This document shows, one piece after another, positions 55,820 to 62,989 of a stretch of DNA of 64,000 bases. The notes under the pieces were generated by a model. That model saw only the letters and a list, made by a program, of their open reading frames with translations, was not told the DNA's origin and did no database searches. Source of the stretch: Microbacterium sp. A20 (GTDB taxonomy: Bacteria; Actinomycetota; Actinomycetes; Actinomycetales; Microbacteriaceae); contig NZ_SSDF01000065.1 in assembly GCF_004794515.1 (NCBI RefSeq), positions 1-64,000 of the forward strand, in the 5' to 3' direction. Numbering within the stretch: the first letter of the stretch is position 1; each line of letters starts with the position of its first letter. A program made the translations under genes and the position numbers.

Positions 55820-56539
55820 TTAGAGCCAGCGGTCCCGCAGGACCGGCTTCAGCCAGGCCGCGGGGGACGAGATCGAGAGACCGCCGTCGACCGCGATGGA
55901 TGTTCCCGTGACGAAGGAGGCGGCGTCGGAGGCGAGGAACGCGACCACCGAGGCGACTTCCTCCGGTCGCCCGATGCGTCCGAGGGGGTAGCCCTCGCTC
56001 TCGCCCGTGTCGGCGGCTGAGATGCTCCCCGGCTGCACGGCGTTGACCCGGATGCCCTGGGGGCCGTAGTCGAGCGCCAGCTGCCGCACGAGGCCGTCCA
56101 CGCCCGCCTTGGCGGCCGCGTAGGCGGGCAGGGCGGGGGCGGCGAGCGACGAGTTCACCGAGGTGACCGCGACGATCGACGCCCCGCGGGTGAGGCGGGG
56201 GAGTGCCGCGCGGGCCACGAAGAACGCCGAGTCCAGTGTCGCGCTCAGTGCTCCGCGCCAGTCGTCGTCGCTCGTGGCCTCAGCGCGCGCGATCGGCATG
56301 CGGCCGGCGGCGAGTACCACGACGTCGAGCCGTCCGAGAGCCTGCTCGGCATCGGCGACGGCGCGATCGGCTGCTTCGGGCACGCTGCAGTCCGCGACGA
56401 GGTAGCGCTCGAAGACCGGGTCGGCAGAGTCCTCGAGCCCCACGCCGACGACGGCGTCTCCGCCGTCGACGAAGGCGCGGGCGATCGCGAGTCCGATGTC
56501 GGAGCTGCCGCCGATCAGCAGTACGCCGCGGCGTGTCAC
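55820..56539 (-). CDS. Short-chain dehydrogenase/reductase
   Basis: 239 residues. Glycine loop GGSSDIGLA (10-18), NAG-type strand VVVLAAGRMPIA, catalytic Ser in VTSVNSS and Y140-x3-K144 (YAAAK). The C-terminal cofactor-site segment is RVNAVQPGSI. Probably oxidises a sugar or its acid at one hydroxyl using NAD(P). Its ATG overlaps the stop of the DHDPS-family gene by 4 nt, so the two act together. Confidence 0.88.
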   Translation of the reverse strand: MTRRGVLLIGGSSDIGLAIARAFVDGGDAVVGVGLEDSADPVFERYLVADCSVPEAADRAVADAEQALGRLDVVVLAAGRMPIARAEATSDDDWRGALSATLDSAFFVARAALPRLTRGASIVAVTSVNSSLAAPALPAYAAAKAGVDGLVRQLALDYGPQGIRVNAVQPGSISAADTGESEGYPLGRIGRPEEVASVVAFLASDAASFVTGTSIAVDGGLSISSPAAWLKPVLRDRWL

Positions 56540-57453
56540 ACGCGCACCGTGGCGGGGATCGGCGGGAGTGCCAACTCGTCGATCACGAGCTTGACCGAGG
56601 CGCGGCTGCCCGCGTCCAGGCGGGACGCCGGGTAGCGCACCGTCGCGTGATCGATCACGCCGCGTGCGACGAGAACCTCCTTGTGCACCGCCCAGGCGAT
56701 GCCTCCCTGCAGACCGATGAGCACGAGAGGGAGCATACGACGGAACTCGGCGCGGGCTTCCTCGACGCGCCCCTCGAGGAACAGTGCGAGCACGGGGCCG
56801 AGCAGGTCGGGGAACTCGCAGGCCGGCATCGTGCCGACGGCGCCCCTCGCGTACTCCTCGAGGCAGAACTGGGCGTTCTGGCCGCCGAGCACCGCGAAGT
56901 CGGGATCCTCGATCGCGGCGACCACGGCGCCGACCTTGGGTGCTGTCGGCGGCGCCTCGACCTTGACGGAGTCGACGCCGTCGAGGCGGGCGATCTCGGC
57001 GATCAGGCTCGGAGCCATCGCGACGCCGGTGACACCGGGCGCATCCTGCACCATGACGGAGAGCGAGGTCGCGGCGGCGACATCGCCGTAGAAGTCCACG
57101 AGCGTGCCGGCGGGCGGCTTCACCATGAACGGCGGGAGCACCATGAGGGCGTCCGCACCGCCATCCTCGGCGAGGAGGGACTGCTCGACGGACGTCGCGG
57201 TGGAGGTGCCGTTGACGCCGGCGATCACGGGGATCCTGCCGTCCACGACCCGGACGACGTCGTCCAGGATCGTGCGCCGCTCGTCCGTCGTGAGGGCGAA
57301 ACCCTCGCTCGCCATCCCGAACACGGCGACGCCGTCGACGCCGGACGCGAGCTGGAACTCGACCAGCCGGCGCAGGCTCGCGCGGTCGAGGGCCCCCGTC
57401 TCATCGAACGGGGTCGCCAGAATGGGCATCAAGCCGTGGAGTGTCTGAGCCAT
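56536..57453 (-). CDS. DHDPS/NAL-superfamily aldolase or dehydratase acting on keto-deoxy sugar acids
   Basis: 305 residues from ATG at 57453. TIM-barrel with the Schiff-base lysine K164 (SVKVEAPP) and the pyruvate-binding loop GMASEGFALTTDER near 46-59. The catalytic Tyr of the usual YNxP motif is missing: the position reads MVQDAPGVTG (Q136-D137). The same change appears, as I recall, in some sugar-acid members such as 2-keto-3-deoxyarabinonate dehydratase, so a lysine-biosynthesis role is unlikely. An ATG 45 nt upstream lies in the shared promoter and is less likely. Divergent from the SMP-30 gene. Confidence 0.78.
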   Translation of the reverse strand: MAQTLHGLMPILATPFDETGALDRASLRRLVEFQLASGVDGVAVFGMASEGFALTTDERRTILDDVVRVVDGRIPVIAGVNGTSTATSVEQSLLAEDGGADALMVLPPFMVKPPAGTLVDFYGDVAAATSLSVMVQDAPGVTGVAMAPSLIAEIARLDGVDSVKVEAPPTAPKVGAVVAAIEDPDFAVLGGQNAQFCLEEYARGAVGTMPACEFPDLLGPVLALFLEGRVEEARAEFRRMLPLVLIGLQGGIAWAVHKEVLVARGVIDHATVRYPASRLDAGSRASVKLVIDELALPPIPATVRV

Positions 57454-57498
57454 CAGCTGTTTCCGCGCTTCATCATCGTGGGTCCACATTTCTCGCAA

Positions 57499-57539
57499 GT
57501 GTTATGCATATTGTGAGATAGTCTGCCACATAACGGTTA
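57499..57539. promoter_or_regulatory. Cluster promoter/operator element between DHDPS-like and SMP-30 genes
   Basis: TTATGCATATTGTG (57502-57515) and GGTTA (57535-57539), matching the copy at 52464-52504 in spacing and orientation. Lies between two divergent catabolic genes and may regulate both. Confidence 0.55.
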
Positions 57540-57565
57540 CGAGCTACCAGCGAAGGATGATCCGG

Positions 57566-58483
57566 ATGTCGCACACCCCGCCCTCCCGAACCGTGGAGAT
57601 CCTCTCCGACGCCCGCTACGTGCAGGCCGAGTCTCCGCGCTGGGACGGGCGCGACGGCAGCCTCGCCTGGATCGACATGGCCACCGGGTCACTGCACCGC
57701 GGTCGGATCGAGCAGGGGAGGGTGATCCCCGAGACCGCGGTCGTCGTGGGAGCGCAGATCGGGGCGCCCATCCCGCTCGCGCAGCCGGGAGCCGGGTGGC
57801 TGGTCGGCGTCGATCGCCGCGTCGTGCACGTCGGCGATGACGCGGCCGTGACCCCGCTCACCGACGACGTCGCCGCACCCGGTGACTACATGAACGACGG
57901 CGGCGGCGACCCCGCGGGGCGCTTCTGGGTGGGCAGCCAGTCGATGCCGCGCGATCCGCACTGCACGTTGTGGAGCATCGGCGCCGACGGCATCCCGGTC
58001 GCACGGCTCGGCGGGGTCACCGTGTCGAACGGTCTCGCCTTCGATCGCACGGGCTCCACGCTGTACTACATCGACACCCTTCCGCACCGCAGCATCGAAG
58101 CCTTCGACGTGGCCGCCGACGGCGCGCTCTCGAACCGCCGCACGGTGTGCCGGGTCGACGGCGGCAACCCCGACGGCATGACGATCGACCTCGACGGCAT
58201 GCTGTGGGTTGCGGTCTGGGACGCCGCCGAGGTGCGCCGCTACTCGCCCGAGGGTGAACTCCTGGAGACGATCTCGCTCCCCGCGAAGCGCCCGACCGCG
58301 GTCGCTCTCGTCGGCACGCTGCTCGTGATCACGACGGCGAGCATCGGAATCGCAGAACCGGGAGAAGCAGACGGCGCGCTGCTCGGCGTGCAGGTCGACG
58401 TCGGCGGGACTCCCGCGTGGCCCTGGGCAGGCGAGGCCCCCGTCGTGCGCGGGGCCGTATCGGCCGCGGAGGTAGCCCGGTGA
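57566..58483 (+). CDS. SMP-30/gluconolactonase-family lactonase
   Basis: 305 residues from ATG at 57566 (AAGGA 8-10 nt upstream; an ATG 9 nt earlier abuts it). Six-bladed propeller with metal ligands in the expected places: E22 (QAESPRWD), Asn in YMNDGGGDPAGRFWVGS and VSNGLAFDRTGSTLYYID, and Asp in NPDGMTIDLDGMLWVAV. It hydrolyses sugar lactones to aldonic acids, the step between a sugar dehydrogenase and a dehydratase. Its stop overlaps the start of the aldolase gene. Confidence 0.88.
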   Translation: MSHTPPSRTVEILSDARYVQAESPRWDGRDGSLAWIDMATGSLHRGRIEQGRVIPETAVVVGAQIGAPIPLAQPGAGWLVGVDRRVVHVGDDAAVTPLTDDVAAPGDYMNDGGGDPAGRFWVGSQSMPRDPHCTLWSIGADGIPVARLGGVTVSNGLAFDRTGSTLYYIDTLPHRSIEAFDVAADGALSNRRTVCRVDGGNPDGMTIDLDGMLWVAVWDAAEVRRYSPEGELLETISLPAKRPTAVALVGTLLVITTASIGIAEPGEADGALLGVQVDVGGTPAWPWAGEAPVVRGAVSAAEVAR

Positions 58484-59124
58484 GCACCGTGGACAACGCG
58501 CAGCTCGAAGAGCGGCTTCGCGCCACCCGGCTCGTCGCGATCCTCCGCGGCACGGATGTCGATGCGACGGTGGCCGCGGCGCGCACGCTGATCGACGCCG
58601 GCGTGCTGACACTGGAGATCGCCCTCACCCTCCCGGATGCCGAAGAGGCGATCGCCCAGGTCGTGCAGGATGCTCCCGCATCGGCACTGATCGGCGCCGG
58701 GACCGTACTCAGCGAGGCCGACGTCGAGCGGGCAGCATCCGCCGGGGCGCAGTTCATGGTCACGCCGACCCTCAGCGCCTCGGTGGGATACGCGGTCGCG
58801 CAGGGCATCGGTGTGCTCCCGGGTGTGTACACGCCGACCGAGATTCAGCGAGGTCACGATCTCGGCAGCGCCGCGGTCAAGCTCTTCCCCGCCTCGGCGC
58901 TCGGGCCCGGCTTCATCCGTGCGGTGCGCGACCCGTTCCCCGGCGCGCGGATCATCCCCGTGGGCGGAGTGAGCGTCGACACCGTGGGCGAGTACCTCGC
59001 GGCAGGGGCGTTCGGGATCGGGGTCGGGGGACCGCTCGTCGGCGATGCGGCGACCCCCGGGGGAGATCTCGCGGCGCTCGCGGTTCGCGCACGGTCGTTC
59101 GTGCGGGCCGCCAGCCCCGCCTGA
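58480..59124 (+). CDS. KDPG/KDPGal-type aldolase (bifunctional Eda-like)
   Basis: 214 residues from GTG at 58480, which overlaps the SMP-30 stop. Class I aldolase barrel: E46 (LEIALT) and Schiff-base K134 (AVKLFPAS), with IGAGTVLS, RIIPVGGV and a C-terminal GVGGPLVGD phosphate-loop region. It cleaves 2-keto-3-deoxy sugar acids (phosphorylated or not) to pyruvate and an aldehyde. With the dehydratase and lactonase it completes an Entner-Doudoroff-like route. GGAGG lies upstream. Confidence 0.9.
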   Translation: MSTVDNAQLEERLRATRLVAILRGTDVDATVAAARTLIDAGVLTLEIALTLPDAEEAIAQVVQDAPASALIGAGTVLSEADVERAASAGAQFMVTPTLSASVGYAVAQGIGVLPGVYTPTEIQRGHDLGSAAVKLFPASALGPGFIRAVRDPFPGARIIPVGGVSVDTVGEYLAAGAFGIGVGGPLVGDAATPGGDLAALAVRARSFVRAASPA

Positions 59125-59180
59125 TCGAGGTCCGCCCCGGCGTCGCAGAGAACCCGGTGCGCGATGTCGGCGGCCGTGGC

Positions 59181-59193
59181 TACCATGTCGCCA
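59181..59193 (+). promoter_or_regulatory. -10-like box for a leaderless flavoprotein transcript
   Basis: TACCAT at 59181-59186, then 6 nt to ATG 59193, with no Shine-Dalgarno sequence. This layout is common in Actinobacteria for leaderless mRNAs. Confidence 0.4.
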
Positions 59194-60443
59194 TGGCTGA
59201 TAGCGCTGCTGCTTCCGTTCCCTCCGTCCACCGCCCCTCCACCGTCGATGAGGTCGCCGACGTCGTCAGACTCGCCTCCCGCGAGGCCGTCCCCTTGACC
59301 GTGGTCGCCGGCGGGCACGGGCCGTGGTCGCATGCCCCTGCCGAGGGGATCCGGCTCGAGCTCGGCGGTCTGTCCGGCATCGAGGTGGATGGCACCACCG
59401 TCCGCGTCGGCGGAGGCGCCGTCTGGGGTGATGTCGCTTCGGCGCTCGCCGCGCACGGTCTCGCGCTCAGCTCGGGCGACACCGCCTCGGTCGGTGTCGG
59501 CGGGCTCACGCTCGGCGGCGGAATCGGCTGGATGGTGCGGGCCTGGGGTCTCGCCGTCGATCAGCTGATCGGCGCACAGGTCGTCACCGCCTCCGGTGAT
59601 GTGGTCGAAGCGTCATCCGAGACGAACCCCGAACTCTTCTGGGCGCTGCGCGGCGGCGGTGGCAACTTCGGCGTGGTCACGCGCTTCGACTTCGAGGCGC
59701 ACCCGCTGCCCGGTATCGCCTTCGCCGAGAGCGTGATCGATGGCGATGCGGCCGCCGTGCTCCGTGCCGCGCGTGATCTGCTCCGAGACGCTCCCCGCGA
59801 GCTCACCGTCACGTATATGGACGTGCCGGCGATGGACCCGAGCGCCCCGGCGGGAGCGCGGCTGAGCGCGGTGTGGGCGGCACCGGAGCCCGATCGGCTG
59901 CGCGCCGTGCTGGAGCCGATCTCCGCGCTCCCCGGCGTGCAGACGGAAGTGACGACACCGCCGTATCGCGAGGTACTGATGGAGATGCCCCAGCCCGAAG
60001 GGGACGAGGCTCCCGCCCCTCCCGGCTTCATCGGCGGCAACGGGCTCTACGCCGACCTCGATGATGCGCTGATCGAGCGGCTCGTCGCCTTCCGGCGCGC
60101 GTATCCGGCGTCCGTGGTGTTCCTGCGCTCGCTGGGCGGTGCGTTCCACGACGTCGCCCAGGAGGAGACGGCCTTCCCTGCCCGCACGGCGAACTGGTTC
60201 GTGATGGCCGGGGCGTTCGACATCCCGGGGATGCTCGATGAGCAGACCCGTGCGGCGATCGAGGCCGACGGGGAGAACATCCGGGCCGGACGGCTGGCCG
60301 AGTACGGCAACTTCGCCGACACCGAGCGGCCCGAAGCCGTGCCGGGGATGTTCTCGGCGGAGGCGCTCACCCGGCTGCGGGCGGCCAAGGCGGACTGGGA
60401 CCCGCAGAACGTGTTCCGACGCAACCACAACATCCTCGTGTGA
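59193..60443 (+). CDS. FAD-binding oxidase, berberine-bridge-enzyme/GlcD-like family
   Basis: 416 residues. The PCMH-type FAD domain has VVAGGHGPWSHAP (H42, the probable 8-alpha-histidyl FAD site), GDTASVGVGGLTLGGGIGWM and the NPELFWALRGGGGNFGVVT motif. The second attachment Cys of bicovalent family members is absent. The C-terminal BBE segment is present (TRLRAAKADWDPQNVFRRNH). It oxidises a sugar or alcohol with O2 or another acceptor; the substrate is unknown. Probably transcribed on its own, between the aldolase and gnd. Confidence 0.85.
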   Translation: MADSAAASVPSVHRPSTVDEVADVVRLASREAVPLTVVAGGHGPWSHAPAEGIRLELGGLSGIEVDGTTVRVGGGAVWGDVASALAAHGLALSSGDTASVGVGGLTLGGGIGWMVRAWGLAVDQLIGAQVVTASGDVVEASSETNPELFWALRGGGGNFGVVTRFDFEAHPLPGIAFAESVIDGDAAAVLRAARDLLRDAPRELTVTYMDVPAMDPSAPAGARLSAVWAAPEPDRLRAVLEPISALPGVQTEVTTPPYREVLMEMPQPEGDEAPAPPGFIGGNGLYADLDDALIERLVAFRRAYPASVVFLRSLGGAFHDVAQEETAFPARTANWFVMAGAFDIPGMLDEQTRAAIEADGENIRAGRLAEYGNFADTERPEAVPGMFSAEALTRLRAAKADWDPQNVFRRNHNILV

Positions 60444-60449
60444 TGCACA

Positions 60450-60481
60450 AAAGCCCGGGAACCACGAGGTTCCCGGGCTTT
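60450..60481. terminator. Bidirectional hairpin terminator
   Basis: AAAGCCCGGGAACC (60450-60463), loop ACGA, GGTTCCCGGGCTTT (60468-60481): perfect 14-bp stem with A/T ends giving U-runs on both strands. Lies between the convergent oxidase and gnd genes. Confidence 0.9.
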
Positions 60482-60494
60482 CGATGACGAGAGG

Positions 60495-61943
60495 TCAGTG
60501 CGTGTCTTCCGCCTCGATCTCGGTGCGGTCTCCCGACCACAGCGTGTGGAAGGTGCCTTCCTTGTCGATGCGCTTGTAGGTGTGTGCGCCGAAGAAGTCG
60601 CGCTGTCCCTGCACGAGCGCGGCGGGGAGGCGGTCGGCGCGGATGCCGTCGTAGTACGACAGCGACGACGAGAACGCCGGGGCGGGGATGCCGGCTTCGG
60701 CTGCCGCGATGACCACTCGGCGCCAGGCAGCCTGAGCACGGGTGATCGCCTCGGTGAAGTACGGGGCGGTGAGCAGGACCGGCAGGTCGGGCGTCTCGGC
60801 GTAGGCGTCGGCGATCCGGTTGAGGAACTGGGCGCGGATGATGCACCCGCCGCGCCAGATCTTGCTGATCGCGCCGAGGTCGATGTTCCAGCCGTACTCG
60901 GCGGCGCCCGCGCGGATCTCGTCGAAGCCCTGCGAGTACGCGACGATCTTGGAGGCGTAGAGCGCCAGACGCACATCTTCGATGAACGCCTCGGTGTCTT
61001 CGACCGAGAACTCCTCCTCCGGTCCCGGCAGGTCGCGGGAGACCGCGCGCTGCTCGGGATGCGAGGAGAGGGAGCGGGCGAAGGTCGCTTCGGCGATGCC
61101 CGAGACGGGGACGCCGAGCGACAGCGCGGTCTGCACGGTCCACGCGCCGGTGCCCTTGGCGCCGGCCTGGTCGAGGATCACGTCGACGAGCGGCTTGCCG
61201 GTCTCGGCATCCACCTGGCGGAGCACCTCGGCGGTGATCTCGATCAGGTACGACTCCAGCTCGCCCCGGTTCCACTCGGCGAAGATCTCGGCGATCTCCG
61301 CGGGGGTCTTGCCCGTGCCGCGGCGGATCAGGTCGTACGCTTCGGCGATCAGCTGCATGTCGGCGTACTCGATGCCGTTGTGCACCATCTTCACGAAGTG
61401 TCCGGCACCGTCGTGGCCGACGTGCGTGACGCACGGCTCACCCTCGGCGACCGCGGCGATCGACTTGAGGATCGGTCCGAGCGTGACCCAGGACTCGTCC
61501 GAGCCGCCGGGCATGATCGACGGGCCGAGCAGGGCGCCCTCTTCGCCGCCCGAGATGCCGGCGCCGACGAAGTTGATGCCGGTCTCGCGGACGGCCTTCT
61601 CGCGGCGGATCGTGTCGGGGAAGTAGGCGTTGCCGCCGTCGACGATGATGTCGCCCGGCTCGAAGACCTCGACCAGCGAGTCGATCACGGCGTCGGTCGG
61701 GCCACCGGCCTTGACCATGATGATCGCGGTGCGCGGCTTCTGCAGCGAGTCGGCGAACTCCTGGTAGGTGCGGGCGGGGACGAACCCGGCCTCGGGGTGC
61801 TCGTCGAGGAGCGTCTGGGTCTTCTCGTAGCTGCGGTTGAAGATCGCCACGGTGTTCCCCTCGCGACTGGCGAGGTTGCGGGCGAGGTTCGATCCCATGA
61901 CGGCGAGTCCGACGACTCCGATATTCGCTGATGCTTCGGGCAC
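60495..61943 (-). CDS. gnd: 6-phosphogluconate dehydrogenase, decarboxylating
   Basis: 482 residues, the standard length for the long NADP-dependent form. N-terminal glycine loop VVGLAVMGSNLARNL, NRS motif IFNRSYEKT (NADP preference), GAGISGGEEGALLGPS, and the catalytic region GAGHFVKMVHNGIEYADMQL with Lys and Asn-Gly-Ile-Glu-Tyr. C-terminal helices complete the dimer. Oxidative pentose-phosphate enzyme; its presence here links the sugar-acid cluster to gluconate metabolism. Confidence 0.95.
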   Translation of the reverse strand: MPEASANIGVVGLAVMGSNLARNLASREGNTVAIFNRSYEKTQTLLDEHPEAGFVPARTYQEFADSLQKPRTAIIMVKAGGPTDAVIDSLVEVFEPGDIIVDGGNAYFPDTIRREKAVRETGINFVGAGISGGEEGALLGPSIMPGGSDESWVTLGPILKSIAAVAEGEPCVTHVGHDGAGHFVKMVHNGIEYADMQLIAEAYDLIRRGTGKTPAEIAEIFAEWNRGELESYLIEITAEVLRQVDAETGKPLVDVILDQAGAKGTGAWTVQTALSLGVPVSGIAEATFARSLSSHPEQRAVSRDLPGPEEEFSVEDTEAFIEDVRLALYASKIVAYSQGFDEIRAGAAEYGWNIDLGAISKIWRGGCIIRAQFLNRIADAYAETPDLPVLLTAPYFTEAITRAQAAWRRVVIAAAEAGIPAPAFSSSLSYYDGIRADRLPAALVQGQRDFFGAHTYKRIDKEGTFHTLWSGDRTEIEAEDTH

Positions 61944-61999
61944 AGAAGGCTCCTCGAGGGTGAAGAAGGGGTGGTTTCAGCGTATCGCTGTCCGGGAGG

Positions 62000-62890
62000 T
62001 CAGTGCTCGCCTGTGTCACGCGACGCGATGAAGCGCCGGGACACGGCGATGTCGCGGTCTCCGAGCCCCGCGGCCACCAGCTCGTCGAAGGCGGCCCGCA
62101 GGGTGGGCAGCAGCACCGGTGCGGTACCGGTGGCCTCGGCGATGTCGGCGGCGAAGCCGAGATCCTTCACCATGTACTGCGCGACGCCGCTGGGGGAGTC
62201 GTCGCCGGTGACGAGCTTCTCGCGACGGCTGTCGAGCAGGCGGGAGCCGGCGTATCCGCCGGAGAGCAGCGACCAGAGGGCGTCGAGGTCGAGTCCGGAG
62301 CGGTCGGCGAGCACCGTCGCCTCTCCGAGCGCGAGGATCGTGGCCGAGACGACGAGCTGGTTGCACGCCTTGGCGACCTCGCCGGCGCCGAGCGGCCCGA
62401 GCAGGACGGGGGTGCCGCACGGGGCGAGCACCTCGGCGGCGAGGGCGGCATCCTCCGGGGCGCCGCCGAGCATGATCGAGAGGGTCCCGGCGATCGCGCC
62501 GTCTTCGCCGCCCGAGACGGGGCAGTCGACGACCCGCACCCGTCCGTCGGTCTGGGCGCCGATGCGCTCCGCGAGCGCGCGGACCGCCGGTGCCGACGAG
62601 GTGGAGCCGATCATGATGAGCAGTTCGCCGGCATCCGCGAGAAGTCCGTCCGGGCCGTCGAGCATCGCCTCGAACGGGGGCAGATCGGGGAGCATCATCA
62701 GGAGCACGTCTACTCTGGAGGCGAGTTCGCGTGGCGTCTCCGCCCAGGAGGCTCCGGCCGCCAGCAACTCCGGCTGCGGGCGACGGGCATGGATGACGAG
62801 TCGACCATGGGCGGCGAGCAGGTGGTCGGCCATCGGGCGGCCCATGGCGCCGAGACCGACGGCCCCGACGGTGACGGATGAGATGTCCAT
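62000..62890 (-). CDS. Beta-hydroxyacid dehydrogenase (3-hydroxyisobutyrate / tartronate-semialdehyde reductase family)
   Basis: 296 residues from ATG at 62890. Glycine loop GAVGLGAMGRPMADHL, the substrate motif DCPVSGGEDGAIAGTLSIML and catalytic Lys in GAGEVAKACNQLVVSA. NAD(P)H-dependent. In a sugar-acid setting, tartronate-semialdehyde reductase (glycerate pathway) is as likely as 3-hydroxyisobutyrate dehydrogenase. No Shine-Dalgarno sequence; TACCGT (6 nt upstream) could be a -10 for a leaderless mRNA. Divergent from the next gene. Confidence 0.85.
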   Translation of the reverse strand: MDISSVTVGAVGLGAMGRPMADHLLAAHGRLVIHARRPQPELLAAGASWAETPRELASRVDVLLMMLPDLPPFEAMLDGPDGLLADAGELLIMIGSTSSAPAVRALAERIGAQTDGRVRVVDCPVSGGEDGAIAGTLSIMLGGAPEDAALAAEVLAPCGTPVLLGPLGAGEVAKACNQLVVSATILALGEATVLADRSGLDLDALWSLLSGGYAGSRLLDSRREKLVTGDDSPSGVAQYMVKDLGFAADIAEATGTAPVLLPTLRAAFDELVAAGLGDRDIAVSRRFIASRDTGEH

Positions 62891-62989
62891 GCGCACACGG
62901 TAGCAACAATCCAATGGATAGAACAGTGTCCAACAGGATGGATCTGAGCTAAAGTGAGGGATCCACGACTTCCCGAGGAAGGGATCAGC
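62891..62989. promoter_or_regulatory. Divergent promoter/operator region with ATCCAATGGAT-type repeats
   Basis: Contains ATCCAATGGAT (5-bp-arm palindrome) followed by GTCCAACAGGATGGATC, a related partial repeat. Probably a regulator site controlling both dehydrogenase genes; the regulator is not in the window. Confidence 0.4.
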
